This document shows positions 7,853-16,438 of a DNA stretch of 16,491 bases, in pieces. The DNA is taken from contig CAJLGW010000042.1 of the NCBI GenBank assembly GCA_905206345.1, forward strand, positions 1 to 16,491, written 5' to 3'. Position numbers and translations under genes: made by a program. The DNA is from an uncultured Sutterella sp. Lineage in GTDB: Bacteria; Pseudomonadota; Gammaproteobacteria; Burkholderiales; Burkholderiaceae_F. How positions within the stretch are numbered: the first letter of the stretch is position 1; each line of letters starts with the position of its first letter. The notes under the pieces were generated by a model. It was given only the letters and a program-made list of their open reading frames with translations. It was not told the DNA's origin and searched no databases.

Positions 7853-7884
7853 GCAAAAATTGACCGACTTTTCGTCGGTCAATT
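7853..7884 (-). terminator. Rho-independent terminator of the spermidine-synthase-like gene
   Basis: A perfect 11-bp stem, AATTGACCGAC (7858-7868) with GTCGGTCAATT (7874-7884), and 5-nt loop. On the minus strand the stem runs into a short T-tract (plus-strand A at 7855-7859). It lies about 20 bp after the stop at 7905 and separates that gene from prfB. A second T-run on the plus side (7888-7894) would allow weaker bidirectional action. Confidence 0.85.
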
Positions 7885-7904
7885 CGCTTTTTTTGACTAC
7901 CTGT

Positions 7905-8675
7905 CTACAAACTTTCTAATCCATCAAGCGCATTAACCGATTTAATCCCATCGACCCACTTCTTGGCAGGTAACTTCCATGCTTCTTTCAATTGCTTGGC
8001 TCGATCATACATTTCAGTCCAATCCAAGGGACAACGTTCGCCGGCAAACGCCAAAACAATGCGATTACCCTCATCAATTTCAGGCATCACCAATACTCGG
8101 CCACCGAACGCTTCAGAAATCGCTTCAAAGCTCGGTTCAAAACAGCTGCCGAAAAGGTTAAAACTTGCCACACTCCCCGCTTTATTCATGGCACGACGGC
8201 ACATCGTATAAAACTCAACATCGTCGTAGACGGGACCTTCGGCATCGGCATCATAAAGGTCTACTTGCAACCAATCAGGACTATCATAGCCACGGCGATG
8301 ACCAATAAATTCCTTTGCATCAGCCAAATGCACCGTGAGTCGATCGTCTTCTTCTGGTAACTTAAACCATTGCGACGCGGCAGCCACCACGCGTTGCGAG
8401 ACTTCAACAACGTCAACCTGAGCGTCGGTGTAGCGATAACAGAATTTGGTGAGCGACGCAGCCCCCAACCCCAATTGCAAAATGTGTTTGGGGTGCGGAT
8501 AAAACAAGCCAACCGCCATCATCTGCCTCGGGTACTCCAAAACCAGCTCATAGGGACGGCGAACTTTCATTGCCCCCTGAATCCAAGGACTGCCAAAATG
8601 AAGATAACGAAAACCGTCTTCTTCCGAATAAAAAATCTCACCGCAAGGGTCGGTAACGTGGATGTGTTTACCCAT
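7905..8675 (-). CDS. Spermidine-synthase-like SAM-fold protein
   Basis: A 256-residue protein with the Rossmann methyltransferase fold of the spermidine/spermine synthase family (PF01564-like). Strand 1 and the nucleotide loop are HILQLGLGAASL (64-75). The acidic end of strand 2 is DVVEVSQ (88-94, E91). LADAKEFI (117-124) and DWLQVDLYDADAEGPVYDD (134-152) follow in the expected order. The usual GGGDG loop of true aminopropyltransferases is replaced by GLGAA, so polyamine synthesis should not be assumed; a related methyltransferase-like role is possible. GAGGAA about 6 nt before ATG 8675 supports the start. It is monocistronic, with its own terminator, and is divergent from the autotransporter gene across about 200 bp. 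Confidence 0.8.
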   Translation of the reverse strand: MGKHIHVTDPCGEIFYSEEDGFRYLHFGSPWIQGAMKVRRPYELVLEYPRQMMAVGLFYPHPKHILQLGLGAASLTKFCYRYTDAQVDVVEVSQRVVAAASQWFKLPEEDDRLTVHLADAKEFIGHRRGYDSPDWLQVDLYDADAEGPVYDDVEFYTMCRRAMNKAGSVASFNLFGSCFEPSFEAISEAFGGRVLVMPEIDEGNRIVLAFAGERCPLDWTEMYDRAKQLKEAWKLPAKKWVDGIKSVNALDGLESL

Positions 8676-8876
8676 AAAAATTCCTCAAAAACGTGCCTTA
8701 ATTCTACCGTGTTGCGTTAACACGCATTGCGCTATGTCAAAACTTCTCAACTTTGGCCAAAATAAGGGGTTGCACTTATCAAAAACCTCCGAAATTTTCT
8801 TTGATATTTCTCAGTAAAAACACTCGCTCGCATTCTTATGATTTTTCGCTTTCCCAACAAAAATAAGGAAAGCTTT
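8676..8876. other. Divergent intergenic region
   Basis: About 200 bp separate the minus-strand spermidine-synthase-like gene from the plus-strand autotransporter. A small inverted repeat CGTGTT/AACACG (8708-8713, 8719-8724) is present. For the minus strand a perfect TTGACA (8740-8735) and a TAGAAT are visible, but they are 28 bp apart, so they are not a standard pair. For the plus strand only isolated -10-like hexamers (TATGAT near 8836) are seen. No coding sequence is evident. Confidence 0.4.
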
Positions 8877-11173
8877 ATGCATAAATCCTCTTCTCCTTTA
8901 AGCGCTTTAGTAGCGATGGCACTCATGGGGTGTTCCCCAGCCATCCTCGCTGAAGAATTTCACCATGAGCTGGTTTCAACGACAGCCACCGGGCATCCGC
9001 CTCCCGAAATATCTTTGTTGTTAAATTAGAAGAAAATAAACACATCTTTTCTACCATTGATATTGCCAATGTGCATTTTGATGCGAAGGCTGAACCTGTT
9101 TCTGATCTGACTTTCATTAATGCTGAATACGCTGAAGTAAAGTTTTTGACCGACTTTAATTTAAATTTTTCAACTCACAATGTTGCTGATGTTTTCGGCA
9201 TTGGACTCATTGAAAACCGTGACGTTTCTTTTGGGAAGAGTTTTTCTCTGAGCGTTAAAAACCAACTCTCTAATCCCAAGGCAGCCTTGAGTGGCACGAT
9301 GACAACGGTGGCAATGGCATTAAATGGCACCAAACTCACGGCCTCACAATTACCCGCCAATATGCATTTGTCAGCTTCTGCTCAAACCATGCCGGGTATC
9401 GATCTTGATGAAATGCAAACAACTGCGCTACATCTCGAAGAAAATAGCACCTTTAACTATCAAGGTTCTTTGCACCTTTCCGCTATCAACAAAAACGATC
9501 TTGGAACCTCTTTGGGCCATGCTGCTATCGTCGGCAAAAACAGCTCATTATCCATTCATAGTAGCGGAGATACATTTATCTTCGGTGATATTGGTGTGAC
9601 AGATAACGGTGAAGTTTATTTGAATCTCTCTAACGCTTCAGACCGCTTCACCGGCAACGTCTACGCAATGGATGGGAACAACTCCAGTGGTATTCAAAAC
9701 GGACGCATTGATATCACCATCGGCAATGGTGCAACCTGGCACACTACGAAAGACAATGGGTTTGAAAGCTTCCATTGGAATAAAGGGGGCGTTCTCGATA
9801 TCACACTCACCGATCACATTGTTCGATTGGGTTTGCCGATTCACGCAGACAACCATCAACCGTCAACTACCTATATCGAAGACGGTGCTGTGTTACGAGT
9901 TCGCATTACCGATGAAAACAGCAGTCCCACCATTGTTGACGGCAAAGAGGTTTATCTCGTTAATATCGAAAATGCTCACGCCAAACTCAATGACAACGTC
10001 CAAATCATTGTGCAAGTCATTGATGAGCGAAGTGATAAAGAAACGCGAGCGCCTTTGGCGATTCCGTTACTTCACTATGACAAAAACACAGGTGGTATAA
10101 CACTCAAATCCGATGTCACCGAATACGAAACCGCCTTGGGTAAATTTCAGTCCTTGTCAGAATTCGGCAGTGGTTTCTCGGGTGGCTTTGTCATCAGCGA
10201 TATCCGTACCGATTTGATTGCTCCGTCAAGTTTGGCCAATAACCAACTCGATACGCTTTCCACCGAATTGGTTGCGGTGGAAAAAGTCACCACTCGCATT
10301 CAATCCCATTTGATGGAGCGTGCCCTTCCCGGTCACAAACGCGGTCTTTGGGTTGATCACACCTACAGTCAAACAGATCTTTCTTTTGAAAACGATGCCC
10401 GTGAGCAAGAACTAAAAATCAATGCCCTTACGATGGGTTATGACAAAGACGTCACTCTGCCCTTAATGCATGAGACCTACGCAGGCCTTCTTGCCTACTA
10501 CAGTCAAGGTGATGTGAAGTTTGATACGGGCAATGCAGACATTGATCAGTACGGGTTTGGCCTTTATGCCGGCGGTTTAAGTACGGAGCGTAAATACCGA
10601 CTCATCCTTCAGGCTCATTGGGGAGAAGCCAATACCGATCTGACCAGTCAAGCATTCTTGGTGAACGGCGTAGCTCAAAAGCATCTTGCTTTCAACTCTA
10701 AAACGCAAAGCTATGGTGCGGGCCTTTACATGGGTTTTGTTCAACCGCAAGACGAGCCCTCGGCTTGGTTTATCGAACCCTTCATCTCGGGCTACACCTA
10801 TTGGATGGATGATCGTAAAACCAATCAAAAAGAAGGGATTGAGTTTGATGCTGGAAAAAACCATCAATCCGTCGTTAAACTCGGCACAACCCTTAGTTAT
10901 CAAAGTCAAACGACACCCGGAAATACGCTTTTCTCACAAGTGGCATGGGCGCATCGATTCGGTAAGTCCATTGAAATGATCGGTCGAGAAAACACCCAAA
11001 CACAATCTTTCAAAACCGAAGATTTGCAGGAGTCTTGGGGTGAGTTAACGCTTGGGGGTACGTGGATGTTCAGTAAACATGGACAGGTGCAATTCCGAGG
11101 ATCGGCCGGTTACGCCAAAACCGTTAAACCGCGCTATGAAACGAGCATTTCTTTGAACTACGCATTCAACTAA
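8877..11173 (+). pseudogene. Frameshifted autotransporter (type Va) gene
   Basis: AAGGAAAG precedes ATG 8877, which opens a signal peptide (h-region about 7-18, AILA cleavage site at residues 22-25, or a lipobox-like LMGC at 16-19). This frame stops at TAG 9027-9029. The -1 frame, open from before 9002 to 11173, continues with RNIFVVKLEENKHIF and a passenger rich in beta-strand-like segments. From there to the end no cysteine is seen, which is typical of secreted autotransporters. A helical linker (SLANNQLDTLSTELVAVEKV) precedes a ~277-residue C-terminal beta-barrel beginning near GLWVDHTYSQTDL and ending LNYAFN. Adding one G at GGG 8991-8993 rejoins both parts into about 765 residues. The product would be an outer-membrane-anchored surface protein of unknown ligand. 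Pseudogene, sequencing error or phase-off state cannot be separated here. Confidence 0.82.
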
Positions 11174-11181
11174 CAGGCATC

Positions 11182-11209
11182 AAAAAAGGCGGAAATTTCC
11201 GCCTTTTTT
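11182..11209. terminator. Bidirectional terminator between the autotransporter gene and parC
   Basis: A perfect palindrome with core GGCGGAAATTTCCGCC (11188-11203), flanked by six A (11182-11187) and six T (11204-11209). It serves both converging genes: it is 8 bp after the autotransporter stop and 1 bp from the parC stop. Confidence 0.93.
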
Positions 11210-11210
11210 G

Positions 11211-13847
11211 CTAGATGAGATTGAGCGTATCACCGCTTTCGGTCTCTTCGACCTCAGCCTTCTGCTCCCCATCCTCTTGATTTGTCGCAGGTGCCTTTAC
11301 TGGTAAATCTTGCAAAGACAATGCCTTCCAACGGATATCGAGTTGTTTACCCTTACGAGCACGATGGCCCATGTGGTATTCCAAAATGGCTTTCTTCACC
11401 GCATATTCGCGATCTTTGCCACCACGACCCGTTCCGGTCACCATCACACCTTCCGGGGCAATGGGTTTGGCGATCAAGAGTTTTTCTGCCAAATTGAGAT
11501 CCATCAAGCTCACACCCTTACCGCCACCCGGTAATTGACGCACTTCATTTAAGTCAAAGATGATCAAACGGCCTTGTTCAGACAAACAAGCCAAATGGGT
11601 TTGACCTTCTGCAACCACTTGCGGAACCAAAACTTCGGCATGTTCTTCGAGCTTTAAGAAGTTCTTACCGACCTTCAAGCGCGCCAACAAATCCTTAAAC
11701 TCGCAAACGAAGCCCATACCCATCGTGGTGGCCATGACAATCTTGTCCTTGGGCTTTGCCACACAGTAACCCATGATCTTTGTGCCGGACTCTAAGTCAA
11801 TGAAACTGTTAATGGGTAAGCCATCGCCTCTGGCGCTCGGCAAATCCGCAACTGCGATCGTGTACACACGACCCGTATCGGAAATGGCAACCATTTGGTC
11901 CGTCGTACGACACTCGCAAGACCAAGCGTAACTGTCGCCCATCTTGTAGTTCATTACTGTCGCATCATGACCGTGGCCCGTGCGAGCACGCACAAAGCCC
12001 ATTTGACTGATAACCACCGTCACGGGTTCATCCAAAACGGATTGAGACATTTCGGCACGAATGGCTTCTTCTACCAACGTGCGGCGATCGTCACCAAATT
12101 CGTTCATGTCTTGCGAGATTTCCTTGGCAACCAAGTTGGTCAACAATTTTTCGCTGCCTAAGAGACGTTCCAAAGAAGAACGCGTCTTATTGAGTTCCTT
12201 TAATTCAGCTTCAATCTTGATACCGGTTAAACGTGCCAATTGACGCAAACGGATTTCCAAAATGTCTTCAGCTTGAATTTCAGACAAGGGGAAACGTTCC
12301 ATGAGCGCAACTTTAGGATCCTCGGCATCACGAACAATACTGATCACTTCATCCAAATTGAGGTACACCAAATGGCGACCTTCCAAAATGTGAATGCGAT
12401 CCACAGCCTTTTGTAATCTAAATAGCGAACGACGACGTACCGTTTCTCGACGGAATTGAACCCATTCGTTCAAAATCGTCAATAAATTCTTTTGGCAAGG
12501 TTTACCATCCAAGCCCACCATCACCAAGTTCATTGAGACGTTGCCTTCCATGCTCGTTTGAGCCAATAAGGCATTGACGAACTCTTCACGGTTAACGTTC
12601 TTACTCTTGGGTTCAAACACCAAACGCGTGGGATTATCACTATCGGATTCGTCCCGAATCGTTTCCAAAATGGCGAGCATGGCGGCCTTGGCTTGTTGTT
12701 GCTCAGCCGTCAAGGCCTTCTTGCCCGGACGAATCTTGGGATTGGTAATGTCACCCAATTCATTCGAAACGCGTTGAGCACTGGTGTTGGGTGGCAATTC
12801 CGTCACAATCAAGCGCCAGTTCCCACGTTGCATTTCTTCGAAGTGATAGCGAGCACGAACTTTGATGCTGCCACGACCGCTCACATAGGCATCACGGATA
12901 TCTTCTTTTTTGCTGATAATTTGACCGCCCATCGGAAAGTCCGGTGCAGGCAAAATCTCCATTACATCATCAATTGTGGCCTCGGGCTTTTCCAAAAGCA
13001 TTAAACAAGCATTAGCCACTTCTTTTAAGTTGTGAGGCGGGATTTCCGTTGCCATCCCCACGGCAATACCGCTCGCACCGTTTAAAAGAACAAAGGGCAA
13101 GCGTGCGGGCAACATTGAAGGTTCTTTAAAGTGACCGTCGTAGTTGGGCGAAAAGTCCACCGTGCCTTCATCGATTTCTTCCAATAAAAGGCGGGAAATC
13201 TTCGTTAAACGCGCTTCGGTGTAACGCATAGCTGCAGCACCGTCACCGTCACGACTACCGAAGTTACCTTGGCTTTGAACCAAGGGATAACGCATATTGA
13301 AATCTTGCCCCATGCGCACCATAGCTTCATAAGCAGCCAAGTCACCATGAGGGTGATATTTACCCAAAACGTCACCGACCACACGGGCGCACTTGACAAA
13401 ACGGGCTTCGGGTCGAGCCAAACCCATCTCGTACATATCAAAGAGAATACGGCGTTGAACGGGTTTTTGGCCATCGCCCACATCGGGCAATGCGCGGCCT
13501 TTAACCACCGACATGGCGTATTCCAAATAAGCGTGACTGGCAAAGTGAGCTAACGTCAAACGTTCACCATCATCGCCGCTTTGTACCGGACGATTTTGAA
13601 TGGGCGTCGGAGCCTCAACTTCGGTCTCAGGTTCAATGTCTTCATTGATCGCTTTTTCAGCGTTGCGTTCAGTATTTTCGTCTTCAACGACAGCAACAGC
13701 ACCCTCAACTTGAATAGGTGCTTCTTCAGTCGACTCAATGATCACATCGTTTTCAATTTCAACTTGTTCGACTTCGACCTTTTCTTCTTTGACTTCCTGT
13801 TCAGAGCCAAAAAGATCGCCAGAAAATAACTCGTCTTGTTTCCCCAC
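11211..13847 (-). CDS. parC: DNA topoisomerase IV subunit A
   Basis: Cleavage and rejoining subunit of topoisomerase IV, which decatenates daughter chromosomes with ParE. It is 878 residues if it starts at GTG 13847, chosen because AAGGAG lies 6 nt upstream and because the extra upstream frame only overlaps parE. The core starts near LTLAHFASHAYLEYAM (97-112). KYHPHGD (163-169) and the active-site Y209 in AAAMRYTEAR follow, then the coiled-coil and beta-pinwheel C-terminal domain. Two oddities stand out. About 95 residues precede the core, with roughly 27 Asp/Glu in the first 80, and E. coli ParC has no such extension. L170 occupies the position of E. coli Ser80, a quinolone-contact residue. 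The C-terminus also ends in an acidic tail. The parE stop TAA overlaps the ribosome site TAAGGAG, implying translational coupling. The adjacent ParE argues against GyrA. Confidence 0.95.
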   Translation of the reverse strand: MGKQDELFSGDLFGSEQEVKEEKVEVEQVEIENDVIIESTEEAPIQVEGAVAVVEDENTERNAEKAINEDIEPETEVEAPTPIQNRPVQSGDDGERLTLAHFASHAYLEYAMSVVKGRALPDVGDGQKPVQRRILFDMYEMGLARPEARFVKCARVVGDVLGKYHPHGDLAAYEAMVRMGQDFNMRYPLVQSQGNFGSRDGDGAAAMRYTEARLTKISRLLLEEIDEGTVDFSPNYDGHFKEPSMLPARLPFVLLNGASGIAVGMATEIPPHNLKEVANACLMLLEKPEATIDDVMEILPAPDFPMGGQIISKKEDIRDAYVSGRGSIKVRARYHFEEMQRGNWRLIVTELPPNTSAQRVSNELGDITNPKIRPGKKALTAEQQQAKAAMLAILETIRDESDSDNPTRLVFEPKSKNVNREEFVNALLAQTSMEGNVSMNLVMVGLDGKPCQKNLLTILNEWVQFRRETVRRRSLFRLQKAVDRIHILEGRHLVYLNLDEVISIVRDAEDPKVALMERFPLSEIQAEDILEIRLRQLARLTGIKIEAELKELNKTRSSLERLLGSEKLLTNLVAKEISQDMNEFGDDRRTLVEEAIRAEMSQSVLDEPVTVVISQMGFVRARTGHGHDATVMNYKMGDSYAWSCECRTTDQMVAISDTGRVYTIAVADLPSARGDGLPINSFIDLESGTKIMGYCVAKPKDKIVMATTMGMGFVCEFKDLLARLKVGKNFLKLEEHAEVLVPQVVAEGQTHLACLSEQGRLIIFDLNEVRQLPGGGKGVSLMDLNLAEKLLIAKPIAPEGVMVTGTGRGGKDREYAVKKAILEYHMGHRARKGKQLDIRWKALSLQDLPVKAPATNQEDGEQKAEVEETESGDTLNLI

Positions 13848-13857
13848 ATCTGTCTCC

Positions 13858-15828
13858 TTAGATATCCACTTCGACTTGATCGCCGTTATTTTCCATCCAC
13901 ACTCGACGCGTAGCGGCTTCACTTCGACCCATCAACATATCAAACATTTCTTGACTTTCAGCGTATGCCAAATCACCGAAAGAGACAGGCATTAAACGGC
14001 GAGTTTCAGGGTTTAAGGTTGTTTCCTTTAATTGCTTATCGGACATTTCCCCCAAACCTTTAAAGCGAGAGACTGAAACATTGGCCATATTGACCTTTTC
14101 CATTTCAAGTTTTCTTCTCTCACTAGCTAACTCGCGCTCGTCCAAACAATAGATGGTACGAGCGGGCTTGCGACCGGTCTTTGGCACATCCACACGGAAA
14201 AGCGGCGGACGGGAAACAAAGATATGACCCTTTCGGATCAAATCCGGGAAGTGTCTGAAAAAGAGCGTTAACAACAACACTTGAATGTGAGAACCGTCAA
14301 CGTCGGCATCGGCCATGATGCAGATCTTGCCGTAGCGCAGCTGACTCAAATCGGCTTCTTCGTTAAAGCCATGAGGATCCACACCGATCGCTACCGAGAT
14401 GTCATGAATTTCGTTATTGGCAAAAATACGATCACGATCCACTTCCCAAGTATTCAACACCTTGCCTCGAAGCGGCAAAATGGCTTGGAAGTGTTTATCT
14501 CGAGCTAATTTTGCAGAACCGCCAGCCGAATCCCCTTCCACAAGGAAAAGTTCGTTTAACGTAATATCTTCGCTTTCGCAGTCGGTTAATTTACCCGGCA
14601 ACACAGCAACACTCGAGCCCTTGCGCTTGGTAACCTTCTTGGCAGAATTTTGGCGAGCTTGAGCTTGCTTAATCACAAGTTCGGCCAACTTCTTACCGTC
14701 TTCGACGTGGCTGTTGAGCCAGAATTCAAACTGCGTACGAACAAAGTTACTCACCAAACGCAATGCGTCGCGGTTATTTAAACGTTCTTTTGTTTGACCT
14801 TGGAATTGCGGATCCAATACCTTGGCACTCAAAATGCAGGACGCACGAGCAAAGACGTCTTCAGTTAATAACTTGACATTTTTTTGCATCAAGCCATGGG
14901 CTTCGATAAAAGCCTTCATGGCCAAGTAAAGCCCTTCGCGCAAACCCGATTCATGCGTACCACCAGCCGGTGTCGGAATCAAGTTCACATAACTTTCACG
15001 AACGGTGCTGCCCTCTTCTTGCCAAACGACCACCCAAGAAGCGCCTTCACCTACAGCAAAACCCATCGAATCATCTTCTGCATAGCCTTGTGACTCAAAA
15101 GGTTCAATCAAAGGATCAGCCGTCAACTCACTCATCAAGTACTCACGAAGACCGCCGTCAAACTTCCAACTTTGCGTCGTTTCGTTTTTCTCATTGATCA
15201 ACACCACTTCGCAGCCCGGCATCAACACGGCCTTAGAGCGCAAAAGGCGAACCAATTGCTCCGCGGGCACCGTAGGACTATCAAAATAACGAGGATCGGG
15301 CCAAGCGCGAACGCGCGTACCAGTTTGAGACTTAGGACGAGAGCTCTTCACGCTCGTTAAGGGTTCAATAACATTACCATCGGCAAACACAATGCGGTGC
15401 TCTTTACCTTCACGCCACACCGTCACTTCCATACGCGTAGACAAAGCATTGGTGACAGAAACACCGACACCGTGCAGGCCGCCCGCAAAGGAGTAGGCTC
15501 CACCCGAATCCTTTTCAAACTTACCGCCCGCGTGCAATTGCGTAAACACCAACTGAACAGCAGGAACCCCTTCTTCCTCATGAATACCGACAGGGATACC
15601 GCGACCATCATCCAAAACCGTCACAGATCCGTCCGTATGTAATGTCACCTCAATACGAGAGGCGCCGCCAGCCAACACTTCGTCGCTGGAGTTATCAATC
15701 ACTTCTTGAATGATGTGCAAAGGGTTGTCCGTGAGGGTGTACATCCCCGGACGTTGCTTGACAGGTTCAAGACCTTTTAAGACCTTAATACTCGATTCGC
15801 CGTAATCAGCACGCTTACTTGTTGCCAT
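13858..15828 (-). CDS. parE: DNA topoisomerase IV subunit B
   Basis: ATPase subunit of topoisomerase IV, 656 residues. The GHKL ATP-binding domain shows QEVIDNSSDE (41-50, with the catalytic-type E42), LDDGRGIPV (72-80) and the ATP lid GGLHGVGVSVTNALS (116-130). The transducer domain follows. The TOPRIM domain has EGDSAGGSAK (430-439), PLRGKVLNTWEV (451-462) and the metal-binding DADVDG (506-511). The C-terminus closes with RFKGLGEMSDKQL and the QEMFDMLMG motif. Length agrees with betaproteobacterial ParE. The start at 15828 has only a weak GGGT ribosome site, but MATSKRADYGESSIKVLKGLEPV aligns with family N-termini. It is the first gene of the parE-parC operon, with a 10-bp gap to parC. A possible promoter upstream is TTGTCG-18-TAGAGT, which is weak. 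Confidence 0.96.
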   Translation of the reverse strand: MATSKRADYGESSIKVLKGLEPVKQRPGMYTLTDNPLHIIQEVIDNSSDEVLAGGASRIEVTLHTDGSVTVLDDGRGIPVGIHEEEGVPAVQLVFTQLHAGGKFEKDSGGAYSFAGGLHGVGVSVTNALSTRMEVTVWREGKEHRIVFADGNVIEPLTSVKSSRPKSQTGTRVRAWPDPRYFDSPTVPAEQLVRLLRSKAVLMPGCEVVLINEKNETTQSWKFDGGLREYLMSELTADPLIEPFESQGYAEDDSMGFAVGEGASWVVVWQEEGSTVRESYVNLIPTPAGGTHESGLREGLYLAMKAFIEAHGLMQKNVKLLTEDVFARASCILSAKVLDPQFQGQTKERLNNRDALRLVSNFVRTQFEFWLNSHVEDGKKLAELVIKQAQARQNSAKKVTKRKGSSVAVLPGKLTDCESEDITLNELFLVEGDSAGGSAKLARDKHFQAILPLRGKVLNTWEVDRDRIFANNEIHDISVAIGVDPHGFNEEADLSQLRYGKICIMADADVDGSHIQVLLLTLFFRHFPDLIRKGHIFVSRPPLFRVDVPKTGRKPARTIYCLDERELASERRKLEMEKVNMANVSVSRFKGLGEMSDKQLKETTLNPETRRLMPVSFGDLAYAESQEMFDMLMGRSEAATRRVWMENNGDQVEVDI

Positions 15829-15987
15829 TATTTACCCAATAAAAACAAAAGTTTACTCTAAACTAGACTTCCCACGGTCGACAACACGGACCGCTCGGAA
15901 CAAAATGGTAATTATGCCTGTTTTTATGCATTCTCGCCAAGGGCAAGTCTAACTAAAAACATCATAAAAACAACTACATAGAAATAG
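15829..15987. other. Upstream region of parE
   Basis: 159 bp between parE and the tRNA-Arg terminator. It is AT-rich toward the terminator. Only a weak promoter-like pair on the minus strand (TTGTCG, then TAGAGT 18 bp later, about 20-45 bp before the ATG) is seen. No gene or strong structure is evident. Confidence 0.35.
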
Positions 15988-16020
15988 AAAAGCGTCGAGT
16001 TTTTCAACTGACGCTTTTTT
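15988..16020 (-). terminator. Terminator of the tRNA-Arg gene
   Basis: A 13-bp stem with one bulged base: 15988-15996 plus 15998-16001 pairs with 16006-16018, loop 4 nt. On the minus strand it lies 6 bp after the encoded CCA of tRNA-Arg and ends in a short T-run. The plus-strand tail has six T, so it could also work from the other side. Confidence 0.82.
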
Positions 16021-16026
16021 GAGCAA

Positions 16027-16102
16027 TGGTATCCCCGCCGGGACTCGAACCCGGAATTACAGCTTAGGAGGCTATCGTGATATCCTGTTTCACCACGGGA
16101 AC
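16027..16102 (-). tRNA. tRNA-Arg (anticodon CCU)
   Basis: A 76-nt cloverleaf including the encoded CCA. The acceptor GTTCCCG pairs with CGGGGAT using two wobble pairs. D stem GTGA/TCAC; anticodon loop CTCCTAA gives anticodon CCT, reading AGG. The T arm is CCGGG-TTCGAGT-CCCGG. It is followed by its own terminator and diverges from the tRNA-Asn array. Confidence 0.93.
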
Positions 16103-16122
16103 ATCATCTTTTAGAGCTCATC

Positions 16123-16151
16123 ATTGTACTGTAAAAATGACGTTCCCCCAA
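16123..16151 (-). promoter_or_regulatory. tRNA-Arg promoter
   Basis: Minus-strand -35-like TTGGGG (16151-16146) and -10 TACAAT (16128-16123), 17 bp apart, about 21 bp before the 5' end of the tRNA. Confidence 0.55.
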
Positions 16152-16168
16152 ATTTTTAAGAATTACTC

Positions 16169-16197
16169 TTGCGTAATTTAAAAAACATCTATAAAAT
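16169..16197 (+). promoter_or_regulatory. Promoter of the tRNA-Asn array
   Basis: TTGCGT (16169-16174) and TAAAAT (16192-16197), 17 bp apart, followed by a GC-rich discriminator GCCG as in stringently controlled stable-RNA promoters. The first tRNA begins 13 bp after the -10. Confidence 0.6.
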
Positions 16198-16210
16198 GCC
16201 GTATTCTGAT

Positions 16211-16286
16211 TCCCCGATAGCTCAGTCGGTAGAGCGACGGACTGTTAATCCGCAGGTCGTTGGTTCGAGCCCAACTCGGGGAGCCA
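16211..16286 (+). tRNA. tRNA-Asn (anticodon GUU), copy 1
   Basis: A 76-nt cloverleaf with encoded CCA. Acceptor TCCCCGA pairs with TCGGGGA; D stem GCTC/GAGC; anticodon loop CTGTTAA gives GTT; T arm GTTGG-TTCGAGC-CCAAC. First unit of a tandem array of identical copies. Confidence 0.96.
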
Positions 16287-16324
16287 AGTTTCAAATAAGA
16301 TAGTTTCTTCGAAAACTGTTTTAT

Positions 16325-16400
16325 TCCCCGATAGCTCAGTCGGTAGAGCGACGGACTGTTAATCCGCAGGTCGTTGGTTCGAGCCCAACTCGGGGAGCCA
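16325..16400 (+). tRNA. tRNA-Asn (anticodon GUU), copy 2
   Basis: Identical in sequence to the copy at 16211-16286, including the CCA end and the GTT anticodon. It probably shares the upstream transcript, because the spacer holds no separate promoter. Confidence 0.96.
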
Positions 16401-16438
16401 AGTTTCAAATAAGATAGTTTCTTCGAAAACTGTTTTAT

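Noticed and set aside
8747..8944. A 65-codon minus-strand frame across the autotransporter start
   Set aside because: No ribosome site or recognisable domain; it overlaps the promoter region and signal peptide of the opposite gene.
13748..13922. An upstream extension of parC beginning inside parE at 13922
   Set aside because: Its first 25 residues only overlap the parE end; the GTG at 13847 has an AAGGAG at the right distance.
16178..16408. Open frame on the minus strand encoding repeated GSPSWARTNDLRINSPSLYR
   Set aside because: It is the reverse complement of the tRNA-Asn genes; this peptide is a well-known false protein from tRNA loci.
16287..16438. The regular repeats at the right end as a CRISPR array
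   Set aside because: The repeated unit is a tRNA gene with identical spacers; CRISPR spacers would differ.
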